A stretch of 63,385 bases of DNA from Clostridiales bacterium UBA7001 (GTDB lineage: Bacteria > Bacillota > Clostridia > TANB77 > CAG-508): positions 1 through 63,385 of the forward strand of contig DJXP01000035.1 of the NCBI GenBank assembly GCA_002449785.1, given 5' to 3'. The notes under the pieces were generated by a model. The model saw only the letters and a list, made by a program, of their open reading frames with translations. It made no database searches and was not told the DNA's origin. Below, piece by piece: positions 37,277 to 44,541 of the stretch (the first letter of the stretch is position 1; each line of letters starts with the position of its first letter). The translations under genes and the position numbers were made by a program.

Positions 37277-37318
37277 GGGTTCGAATCCGGCATAAAAGGA
37301 AGGATTTGAACCCTTTTT
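37277..37318 (+). other. tRNA T-arm-like inverted repeat
   Basis: GGGTTCGAATCC and GGATTTGAACCC pair with one mismatch and are followed by TTTTT. Both arms look like tRNA T-stems and loops, so this may be a relic of two opposed tRNA genes now acting as a terminator. The surrounding 37069-37470 holds no gene I can support. Confidence 0.45.
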
Positions 37319-37474
37319 GTAAAAACATCGAAATTAGCAAACATAGTAATATAAATAGGTACAGAGCTTTTTTAAAAATGAAAAATATTAGAAAAAATGG
37401 AAAAACGAAAAAATGAAAGACATGCAATCCTTGATAATAAAGGACTACATGTCACAATTGCATTAAAATTGCAT

Positions 37475-37699
37475 TGTTTTTCAAAAAAATAATTCTGTAA
37501 GCCGCTTGTGCGTAGTACTTACAGAATTTATCAATTTGGCAGGGGTAAAACGATTTTTATCTTGCATTCATTGTTCTTCGTGCGTTATATCGCCATTTCA
37601 TGCACCTTCACGACACTTTAAATTTTACCCCATTTCACTTCATATTGCGTATTATCACTTCATATTACTTCCTAACTGCATTACTTTTGCATTATAACA
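37475..37699. repeat. Dispersed non-coding repeat, copy B
   Basis: AATTCTGTAAG pairs perfectly with CTTACAGAATT around CCGCTTGTGCGTAGTA. Then come TTTGGCAGGGGTA, TTGCATTCATTGTTCTTCGTGC, TTTCATGC, CACTTCATATT twice, and the tail GCATTACTTTTGCATTATAAC. It matches copy A block by block with many substitutions. The short ORF inside it is not conserved between copies. Confidence 0.68.
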
Positions 37700-37910
37700 A
37701 TTTGTTTAGTTCTAGTCCGGTCTGGATGGTCAAATTAGAAATTTATTCGACCAAATGAGAACTTATTTAAATTGCATTTTTTGCTATTGTTATTGAGTTT
37801 CAAGTTTTTTTATGATATAAAAATATTAATTGGAATAATTTAAAATATGTTCACAATATTGTAATCATACGAACAAGTTGGATAAGAAAAATTTAAAAGG
37901 AGATTTATTT

Positions 37911-38549
37911 ATGGCTTTTGATTATAAAAAAGAATACAAAGACTTTTATATGCCTAAAAATAAACCAAGTATCGTTGAAATACCTAAAATGAATTATATT
38001 GCAGTAAGAGGAACAGGTAATCCTAACGAAGAAAATGGAGATTATCAAAATTCAATTGGATTATTGTATGGAATAGCTTATACAATAAAGATGAGTTATA
38101 AAGGAAATCATAAAATAGATGGATTTTTTGAATATGTTGTTCCACCACTTGAGGGATTCTGGTGGCAAGACGGATTAAAAGGAACAATAGATTATAATAA
38201 TAAAGGTGCTATGCATTTTATATCAATTATTAGACTTCCAGACTTTGTAAATAAAGCAGATTTTGATTGGGCTATTCAAGAAGCAACAAAAAAGAAAAAA
38301 CAAGATTTTTCAAGAGTGGAGTTTTTAACATATGATGAAGGTATTTGCGTTCAATGTATGCACATTGGAAGTTATGATGATGAGCTCACAACAGTTAATC
38401 TAATGCACGATTTCGCTAAAGAAAATGGATATGAATTAGATATAACAGAAAAAAGATTACATCACGAAATATATTTAAGTGATCCAAGAAAATGTGAAGT
38501 TAGTAAATTAAAGACTGTTATTAGACATCCAATAAAGAAAAAAATATAG
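37911..38549 (+). CDS. GyrI-like small-molecule-binding protein
   Basis: 212 residues from ATG 37911 behind AAAAGGAGA; the ATG at 37878 lies before that site. KPSIVEIPKMNYIAVRGTGNPNE opens a SOUL/GyrI-type fold, with FFEYVVPPLEGFWW later. These domains bind drugs or other small molecules, often as effector modules of regulators. It is followed 12 bases on by a TfoX-domain gene. Confidence 0.83.
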   Translation: MAFDYKKEYKDFYMPKNKPSIVEIPKMNYIAVRGTGNPNEENGDYQNSIGLLYGIAYTIKMSYKGNHKIDGFFEYVVPPLEGFWWQDGLKGTIDYNNKGAMHFISIIRLPDFVNKADFDWAIQEATKKKKQDFSRVEFLTYDEGICVQCMHIGSYDDELTTVNLMHDFAKENGYELDITEKRLHHEIYLSDPRKCEVSKLKTVIRHPIKKKI

Positions 38550-38561
38550 GAGGAATAAACT

Positions 38562-38870
38562 ATGGCTACATCGAAAGAATATAAAGATTTTATAATAGAA
38601 CAATTAGAATTATTAGATAATATAACATACAAAGCAATGATGGGAGAATTTTTATTATATTATAATGATGTTTTATTTGGTGGTATTTATGATAACAGGT
38701 TACTTGTAAAAATAGTTGATGCTAATAAAAAGTATAATATGCAAGAGCAAATACCTTATGAAAGTGCAAAACCTATGTATTTAGTAGATGATGTAGATAA
38801 TAAAGAATTATTAAAAGAAATTGTAATTGAAACTTGCAAAGGATTACCAAATAAAAATAGTGATTTTTAA
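38562..38870 (+). CDS. TfoX/Sxy N-terminal domain protein
   Basis: 102 residues. YKDFIIEQLELLDNITYKAMMGEFLLYYNDVLFGGI is the TfoX N-terminal domain pattern, with the C-terminal domain missing. Stand-alone copies are common in Firmicutes and their role is unknown; competence control is known only for the two-domain proteobacterial form. It is cotranscribed with the GyrI-like gene. Confidence 0.83.
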   Translation: MATSKEYKDFIIEQLELLDNITYKAMMGEFLLYYNDVLFGGIYDNRLLVKIVDANKKYNMQEQIPYESAKPMYLVDDVDNKELLKEIVIETCKGLPNKNSDF

Positions 38871-38889
38871 GGAAAGTTGCAAGTACTCA

Positions 38890-38930
38890 ACTAATCGTTG
38901 ATATAAAAAATACCCCACTCAACGATTAGT
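38890..38930. promoter_or_regulatory. Perfect 12-base inverted repeat before the Xre regulator
   Basis: ACTAATCGTTGA (38890-38901) and TCAACGATTAGT (38919-38930) with 17 bases between and no T-run. It may be a terminator of the preceding pair or an operator for the HTH protein encoded 55 bases downstream. Confidence 0.5.
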
Positions 38931-38984
38931 ATGTGTAATTTTTCAAGATAATAGTTTACACTTGAATTGAAGGAGGTAAAAGAT

Positions 38985-39593
38985 ATGGATCAGATAAAAA
39001 TTGGAAAGTTTATAGCTGAGTGTAGAAAGAAAAATAATTTAACACAAATGCAACTTGCAGAAAAACTAAATATAACAGATAGAGCTATATCTAAATGGGA
39101 AAACGGAAAAGGAATGCCTGATTCATCAATAATGCTTGATTTATGTGAAAAATTAAAAATAAGTGTAAATGAATTATTAAGTGGGGAGGTAATTAAAATG
39201 GAGGATTATAGAAAACAGGCTGAAGAAAATTTGTTGAAAATGGAGAAAGAAAGAGAAGAAAAAGATAGACAATTATTAAATTTAGAAGTGGTTATAGGTT
39301 ATTTCTCATCAATTACATTTTTAATTTTAATATTTGTAGCGTCTTTTGTAGAAATGTCATCTTGGCTTAGAATTGTTCTGATAGTATTTGGTTCTATAGT
39401 ATTTGCAGTTGGAGTAGGTAAGGCAATAAAAATAGAACAAACAGCAGGATATTATGAATGCGATAAATGTCATTATAAATATGTGCCAGAATATTCAAGT
39501 GTATTTTGGGCTATGCACATGGGAAGAACAAGATATATGAAATGTCCAAAATGCAATGAGAAAAGTTGGCAGAAAAAAGTAATAAGTAAATAA
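38985..39593 (+). CDS. Xre-type HTH regulator with membrane segments and zinc ribbon
   Basis: 202 residues from ATG 38985 behind AGGAGG. The HTH (about 6-60) is IGKFIAECRKKNNLTQMQLAEKL then ITDRAISKWENGKGMPD. A coiled stretch, two membrane segments (about 100-145) and a zinc ribbon (CDKCHYKY, CPKCNEK) follow. It may be a membrane-tethered regulator that senses metal, redox state or another signal through the ribbon. Confidence 0.8.
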   Translation: MDQIKIGKFIAECRKKNNLTQMQLAEKLNITDRAISKWENGKGMPDSSIMLDLCEKLKISVNELLSGEVIKMEDYRKQAEENLLKMEKEREEKDRQLLNLEVVIGYFSSITFLILIFVASFVEMSSWLRIVLIVFGSIVFAVGVGKAIKIEQTAGYYECDKCHYKYVPEYSSVFWAMHMGRTRYMKCPKCNEKSWQKKVISK

Positions 39594-39619
39594 TAAATTA
39601 CAATTTGAAAGGATAAAAT

Positions 39620-40225
39620 ATGATTCAACTATTAAAATATGGAAATACTAATTGTTACTATATAGAAGGAAAAAAGGGTAGCATATTAGTTGATACAGAT
39701 TGGGCGGGAACACTACAAGCCTTTTATAAAAAGATTAAAGAATTAAATATAACAAAAATTGATTATCTTTTAATAACACATTTTCATCCTGACCACATAG
39801 GAATAGCACAAAATATAATTGATATGGGAACAAAATTATTGTTAATAGATGTTCAAAAAGATTATATACATTGTTCAAATAAAATATTTGAAAAAGATAA
39901 AAATATAAGTTTTAAGCCTATAAATACAGAGCCTATAATTATATCTTGTGAACAAAGTAGAGAGTTTTTGAATGGGTTAGGGATAGATGGAGAAATAATA
40001 TATACACCAGGACATAGCGAAGATAGTATTTCTTTAATTCTAGATAATGGAAGTGCTTTCGTTGGAGATTTATACGATTTAAAATCAGCAATAACATTTA
40101 ATGATAAAAAGATAAATAATAGTTGGAATAAAATATTAAGCCATAATATATCTAAAATATATTATGGACATCACGAACAGACTATTAGCAATATTAAAAA
40201 AATTGAAGATACAATAAACAATTAG
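39620..40225 (+). CDS. MBL-fold metallohydrolase
   Basis: 201 residues. THFHPDHIG carries the HxHxDH metal motif, with TPGHSEDS and VGDLYD giving further ligands and YYGHHE the last His. It is a typical glyoxalase II-like single domain with unknown substrate. It starts behind GAAAGGA, 26 bases after the Xre gene. Confidence 0.88.
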   Translation: MIQLLKYGNTNCYYIEGKKGSILVDTDWAGTLQAFYKKIKELNITKIDYLLITHFHPDHIGIAQNIIDMGTKLLLIDVQKDYIHCSNKIFEKDKNISFKPINTEPIIISCEQSREFLNGLGIDGEIIYTPGHSEDSISLILDNGSAFVGDLYDLKSAITFNDKKINNSWNKILSHNISKIYYGHHEQTISNIKKIEDTINN

Positions 40226-40358
40226 TGCAATAAATTGCAATTTATTAGGATGTTAACAATATTTTGGTATTATGCACAAGACCAGAAGAGGAGTTTAATT
40301 TATAACTCCTTTTTTTGATTCAAGAAATTATAAAAAATGTATTTAATTGAATACAGGA

Positions 40359-40530
40359 AAATTACTTCACATCACTTCAAATGTAGCATTATCACTACAT
40401 TCTACTTTCCTGTTGCATTACTTTTGCATTATTTTTGAAAAAATAAATCTCGTAAGTGGCTTGCTTGTAGCAACTTACGAGATTTCTAATTTGGCAGGGG
40501 TAGTAGGATTCGGCGAGCCGCGTCGGTAAA
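40359..40530. repeat. Dispersed non-coding repeat, composite copy C
   Basis: First the tail part of the unit (CACATCACTTCAAA ... GCATTACTTTTGCATTA), then a new unit head: AAATCTCGTAAGT paired with ACTTACGAGATTT, followed by TTTGGCAGGGGTAGTAGGATTCG. The last 20 bases equal the 3' end of the tRNA-Trp gene 170 bases downstream. ORFs across it are chance products. Confidence 0.62.
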
Positions 40531-40550
40531 ATAGTCCACTGGACTATTTT
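40528..40550. repeat. REP-like palindrome near tRNA-Trp
   Basis: AAAATAGTCC, loop ACT, GGACTATTTT: a perfect 10-base stem inside a patch far richer in G+C than the surroundings (GCGAGCCGCGTCGG upstream). Confidence 0.55.
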
Positions 40551-40630
40551 AGCCTTCGTCCAGGGCTTGCAATGCAATCTCCTGTACTTGGCAACCTCCT
40601 TTTCGAATCCTCCTAAGTAAAATCTGCCAC

Positions 40631-40664
40631 AAAAAATACCCTTTAGCTTATGCTAAGGGCATTT
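40631..40664 (-). terminator. Terminator of tRNA-Trp
   Basis: On the minus strand AAATGCCCTTAGC and GCTAAAGGGTATTT pair around ATAA and run into T residues, just after the tRNA. Confidence 0.78.
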
Positions 40665-40668
40665 TCCG

Positions 40669-40743
40669 TGGCAGGGGTAGTAGGATTCGAACCCACACAG
40701 GCGGTTTTGGAGACCGATGTGCTACCATTGACACTATACCCCT
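40669..40743 (-). tRNA. tRNA-Trp (anticodon CCA)
   Basis: On the minus strand AGGGGTA pairs with TACCCCT. The anticodon loop CTCCAAA holds CCA, the T-arm is GGGTTCGAATCC, and CCA is encoded. The first anticodon-stem pair is mismatched. It reads UGG; UGA remains a stop in this window. Confidence 0.93.
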
Positions 40744-40810
40744 AAAAGAATTAACAATATTAATATTAACACACAGCAAAAAAAAATTCAATACTTTAAT
40801 AAAAAATTTC

Positions 40811-40839
40811 TTGCACTTAATGAAAAATCGTGCTATAAT
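40811..40839 (+). promoter_or_regulatory. Promoter of the M23 peptidase gene
   Basis: TTGCAC at 40811-40816 and a perfect TATAAT at 40834-40839 with 17 bases between. Transcription would begin near 40846, so the in-frame TTG at 40842 cannot be the start codon. Confidence 0.78.
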
Positions 40840-40889
40840 TCTTGAAAAATTTTTTTTACCTATTTTTTATTATAAAGGAGGTCATAATT

Positions 40890-41493
40890 ATTAATTTCTT
40901 TTCAAAAATTTATTTTAGTTCAATTTCAATCTTAATATTTTTTTCAGTAATTATTATTTTATGTTTCTATATTTGTTTTCAAAATACAAATACTAATTTA
41001 GATGATATTAATTTAAGTGGAGAAGAGTTAACATATTATTTTTCTAATACTGACTTTTTTTGGCCATTACCTGGATTTCATAGAATTACTTCACCATTTG
41101 GAAAAAGAGTTTCACCAACGTCAGGTGCATCTACATATCATTCTGGCATAGATATAGCTGCACCAGAAGGTACCAATATTTATTCTGTAACAACAGGAAA
41201 AGTTATTTTTATAGGGTTTAAAGGTGCAGGTGGATTTACAATTACTGTTGAAAGCAATAATTATAATATATCTTATTGTCATGTTTCTCCTAATTACATA
41301 GTATCTGTTCGGAACCGTTGTAAATAGTGGGTCAGTAATTGGTAATGTGGGACCTAAGTATGTAGAAAATGTGCCTAATAATAAATATAAAGATTCATCT
41401 GGTAGAACAACTAATGGAGCGACAACAGGATGTCACTTACATTTAACTATAAAAAAAGACGGCCAAGCCGTCAATCCATTCGATTATTTTTAA
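40890..41493 (+). CDS. M23 (LytM-type) peptidase, read through a +1 frameshift at CGG, apparent AUU start
   Basis: About 200 residues with an N-terminal membrane segment and a LytM domain. AGGAGG at 40876-40881 is eight bases before ATT 40890 (five before ATT 40887); the frame has no ATG, GTG or TTG after the promoter until deep in the domain. FGKRVSP and HSGIDIA give the first zinc ligands. The first frame ends SPNYIVSV, then CGG (41310) with a stop five codons later. Skipping the C gives GTVVNSGSVIGNVGP and finally GCHLHLTI, the HxH ligands. Without the shift the enzyme lacks its active site. Confidence 0.82.
41310..41313 (+). other. CGG-associated +1 frameshift site in the M23 peptidase
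   Basis: Zero frame: GTT CGG AAC CGT. Plus-one frame: GTT (C) GGA ACC GTT. The P-site codon and the next four bases are the same as in xseA. Confidence 0.85.
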
Positions 41494-41496
41494 GTT

Positions 41497-42063
41497 TTAA
41501 ACTCTTTCCATATATTCACCAGTTCTTGTATCTATTCTAATTTTATCACCGATTTCAACAAATAAAGGAACCGAAATTTCTAAACCATTTTCTAAAGTTG
41601 CTGGTTTTCCAGATGTTGTAGTAGTATTTCCAGAAAATCCAGGCTCAGTATATGTAACTTCAAGTTCAACAAACATTGGTGGTTCAACATTAAAAACTTT
41701 ACCTTTAAAAGATAGAACGGTAACATTCATGTTTTCCTTAATATATTTTAAAGCATCTCCTAATTGTTCTTCATTTAGTGGAATTTGTTCATATGTTTCA
41801 TTGTCCATTAAATAATATAATCCACCATCATTATATAAATATTGCATCTCTCTTTTTTCAATTTCTGCACCTTGTAATTTTTCAGATGGGTTAAATGTTC
41901 TTTCAATAACAGCACCAGTTATTACATTTTTCATTTTAACTCTAACGAATGCAGCTCCTTTACCAGGTTTTACATGTTGGAATTCAACAACTTTAAAAAC
42001 ATTTCCATCTAATTCAAATGTAGTATTATTTCTCAAATCTCCTGCCATATATACATCTGCCAT
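41497..42063 (-). CDS. efp: Translation elongation factor P
   Basis: 188 residues. EFQHVKPGKGAAFVRVKMKN holds the beta-hairpin loop with the lysine (PGKGA) that contacts the tRNA acceptor arm, and the C-terminal GDKIRIDTRTGEYMER is standard. EF-P relieves stalling at polyproline. It is convergent with the M23 gene, with three bases between stops. The start is ATG 42063 behind AAAAGGAGA. Confidence 0.96.
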   Translation of the reverse strand: MADVYMAGDLRNNTTFELDGNVFKVVEFQHVKPGKGAAFVRVKMKNVITGAVIERTFNPSEKLQGAEIEKREMQYLYNDGGLYYLMDNETYEQIPLNEEQLGDALKYIKENMNVTVLSFKGKVFNVEPPMFVELEVTYTEPGFSGNTTTTSGKPATLENGLEISVPLFVEIGDKIRIDTRTGEYMERV

Positions 42064-42101
42064 AATAATCTCTCCTTTTCATTATTTCATTTATCTTAAA
42101 T

Positions 42102-42130
42102 ATTTTATCATAATATTTGTTGGAAATCAA
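42102..42130 (-). promoter_or_regulatory. Promoter of efp
   Basis: On the minus strand TTGATT and TAAAAT with a 17-base spacer, about 40 bases before the start codon. Confidence 0.55.
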
Positions 42131-42177
42131 CTTAATTTGTGAAAAAAACTGCTAAAATAAGACAAGTGCAGGCGTTT

Positions 42178-42249
42178 AAAGTTACAATTCACAGACTTTA
42201 ATAATAACTAGTTCTATATGAAATATTATTGGCTGTGAAGTGTAACCTT
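42178..42249. repeat. Imperfect inverted repeat between efp and the surface protein
   Basis: AAAGTTACAATTCACAG (42178-42194) and CTGTGAAGTGTAACCTT (42233-42249) pair at 15 of 17 positions around a 38-base loop, upstream of the promoter at 42292. It may be a regulator site or an RNA structure. Confidence 0.45.
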
Positions 42250-42291
42250 CTATAATTAAAATTAAAATACAAAAAAAAAATAAAAAATAAC

Positions 42292-42320
42292 TTGAAAAAA
42301 AAAATAGATAGTACTATAAT
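42292..42320 (+). promoter_or_regulatory. Promoter of the surface protein-sortase operon
   Basis: TTGAAA and a perfect TATAAT with 17 bases between, about 35 bases before the start codon. Confidence 0.78.
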
Positions 42321-42357
42321 GATAATGATATTATTTTAAGGTTTGAAAGGGGAAAAA

Positions 42358-42951
42358 ATGAAAAAGTTTTCAAAAATATTGGTTTTAGCTTTAATAATTA
42401 TGACAGTTGCTAGCATTGCTTCAACAGTTAAAGCTGCAAACGCAGATTTAAAAGCATATATAGGAACAGTTCATAATATTAATGGAATGTTATGGGAATT
42501 ATCTAATGATGCTAAGCAAAAATTAGTAAATTTGGCTGCAAGATTAGATGATGCAACATCAGATTCAATAATGAATGATATAGTAGCTGCAGAAATGGTT
42601 GTTAGAAATTCTGGAGTTACAAATCATAATAATTTATCTGCTGCTCAACAAGCACAAATAGTGGCTTATGCACAATCAGCTGCTAGTAAAGCAGGTGCAA
42701 ATTTAACAGTAGATTTAAGTAAAAGAACATATTCTTTAACTAAAAATGGAAAAGTAATTTTATCAGGAAATATTGATTCATTAGTAGTAGATCCTGGAAC
42801 AGCTCCAGCTGGTGGTTCAGGTTCAGCTCATGCAGCTGCTACTTCAACAGGAAGAAAATTATTATATACAGGTTCAAATTATGCAGTATATGCATTTTCA
42901 GCTGTAGCAATAGTTGCCGTTGCATTAGTAGTTAGAAAGAAAAGAGCTTAA
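42358..42951 (+). CDS. Secreted surface protein with a sortase-like anchor, LLYTG motif
   Basis: 197 residues from ATG 42358 behind GAAAGGGG. A clear signal peptide (KKFSKILVLALIIMTVASIAS, cut after about residue 27) leads to a helical Ala-rich domain and a Gly/Ala/Ser linker. The C-terminus is LLYTG, a hydrophobic segment and RKKRA, the three-part sorting signal with LLYTG in place of LPxTG. The next gene encodes a sortase, so this is probably its dedicated substrate. Confidence 0.75.
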   Translation: MKKFSKILVLALIIMTVASIASTVKAANADLKAYIGTVHNINGMLWELSNDAKQKLVNLAARLDDATSDSIMNDIVAAEMVVRNSGVTNHNNLSAAQQAQIVAYAQSAASKAGANLTVDLSKRTYSLTKNGKVILSGNIDSLVVDPGTAPAGGSGSAHAAATSTGRKLLYTGSNYAVYAFSAVAIVAVALVVRKKRA

Positions 42952-42956
42952 TTTAA

Positions 42957-43568
42957 TTGAAAAAAATATTTGGAATTATAAAAGCAACTATATATGATTT
43001 AATAGTTGCTTTTTTCTTTATTATAGTTATATGTTATTGTGCTGTAAAAATAGGTGAAGAAAAATTTGTAATGGCAACTCATCTTTTACAAATAATAACT
43101 ATTAAACCCGAAGAACCTCAAAATATTTCTCCGGTTTTAGAAGGAAATGTATTAGTTAATTATCCAACTTTTGGAACTAAATATGCAGATATACAAATTG
43201 ATAGTATTAATTTAAATCTGCCAGTTTATTATGGTGCAAATTATACTATCTTAAAAAGTGGAATTGCTCATGATGAAACTTCTTATTTTCCTGGAGAAGG
43301 TGGAAGCGTAATAATGGCAGGACATAATTTTAAAAGCTTTTTTGCTAATTTACCTAAAGTAAAAGTTGGAGATATAATATCTTTAAAAACAACATATGGA
43401 ACTTTTAATTATGAAGTTTCTAAAACTAAAATAGTGAATGAAGACGATGTAGATGAAGTTCCTGTTCAAAAAGATAAAGAAATATTAATGCTTTATACAT
43501 GCTGGCCAATAAATAATATAGGTCATGCATCACAAAGATATGTGGTATATGCAGACATAGTTAAATAA
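42957..43568 (+). CDS. Class D-like sortase
   Basis: 203 residues starting at TTG 42957, five bases after the previous stop, with no clear ribosome site (coupled translation). An N-terminal membrane segment precedes the sortase barrel. The catalytic His is in IMAGHNF, the Cys in LMLYTCWP and the Arg in SQRYVVYADI. It cuts sorting signals and joins proteins to the wall. Confidence 0.88.
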   Translation: MKKIFGIIKATIYDLIVAFFFIIVICYCAVKIGEEKFVMATHLLQIITIKPEEPQNISPVLEGNVLVNYPTFGTKYADIQIDSINLNLPVYYGANYTILKSGIAHDETSYFPGEGGSVIMAGHNFKSFFANLPKVKVGDIISLKTTYGTFNYEVSKTKIVNEDDVDEVPVQKDKEILMLYTCWPINNIGHASQRYVVYADIVK

Positions 43569-43612
43569 AAGTAGTATATTGTATTAAATAAAGTGAGGAA
43601 ATGGGATTTAAT

Positions 43613-44473
43613 ATGAAAATTATAAAAGGAATTTTAAATGTGATATTTGCGTTTTTACTTGTTATTATTACATTCATTGTTTTAGGTAAAAATATATTGT
43701 CAAATAAACTATTAAATAAGAATTATATGTTAAATAAAATGGAAGAAATGCAGGTATATTTACAAATTTCGAGAGACGTTCAAAGTGGTTTTGAAAATTA
43801 TATTTATCAATCAGGTCTTCCAGAAGATACTATAAATAATTTATATACAGATGAAATGATTAAGAATGATACAAATAGTATATTAGAATATATTTATGAT
43901 GGAACTGAAATAAAAATAAGTGATGATATTGTAAGAGCTAATTTAGAACAAAAGATTGTATCTTATGTTGAAGGACAAAATTTAAAATTAAATGACCAAG
44001 GAAGGAAAAATATTTCAGATTTTGAAGATTTAATAGTAAATGAGTATAAAACAAATGTTAATATTGATGAATATAATAGTAGTTTGCAAGTATTTCCAAT
44101 TATTCATAATGTTGTACAAAAGTTGCAAGATATTAATCAAAAAATATGGCATTTACCGATAATTGCTTTACTAATATTGTTATTTGTTTTTATACTAATA
44201 AACAGAAAAAATTTATTAATTGCTATTCAGTATTTATCAATTTCTAGTTTAAGTATTGGAGTTATATTAAAATTAACTGTAAACTTAGTGTTTAAAAACT
44301 TTGATATAGATAATATTGTACTTTTTTCAACTGCAATGACAAATTTAGTAATAAATATAATAAAAGAGATATTGTATTCTTTATTAGATAATTCAAATAT
44401 ATTTGTTATTTGTGGAATAGTTGGAATAATAGTTTCATCTTTATTAAAAAATATATCAACAAATAAGGATTAA
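43613..44473 (+). CDS. Unknown membrane protein downstream of the sortase
   Basis: 286 residues from ATG 43613 (KIIKGILNVIF); the ATG at 43601 is only two bases from GAGG and is less likely. One N-terminal membrane segment, an extracellular helical domain (about 30-180) and four more membrane segments follow. It may assist surface display. I recognise no family. Confidence 0.6.
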   Translation: MKIIKGILNVIFAFLLVIITFIVLGKNILSNKLLNKNYMLNKMEEMQVYLQISRDVQSGFENYIYQSGLPEDTINNLYTDEMIKNDTNSILEYIYDGTEIKISDDIVRANLEQKIVSYVEGQNLKLNDQGRKNISDFEDLIVNEYKTNVNIDEYNSSLQVFPIIHNVVQKLQDINQKIWHLPIIALLILLFVFILINRKNLLIAIQYLSISSLSIGVILKLTVNLVFKNFDIDNIVLFSTAMTNLVINIIKEILYSLLDNSNIFVICGIVGIIVSSLLKNISTNKD

Positions 44474-44541
44474 AATATTTACAAAATTGAAAAAATAAAA
44501 TAAAATTAATTAAATTAAGTAGTATTATTGGAGGAAAATAA

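Noticed and set aside
37506..37697. 63-residue plus-strand ORF
   Set aside because: It lies inside repeat copy B, has no ribosome site, and the matching part of copy A does not keep the frame.
35617..40530. Integron with attC sites
   Set aside because: The repeats separate cargo-like genes, but no integrase is visible and I cannot see the attC core-site pattern with confidence.
40347..40577. Two overlapping 60-residue ORFs on opposite strands
   Set aside because: They lie in the composite repeat and REP-like patch, lack ribosome sites and have no protein-like composition.
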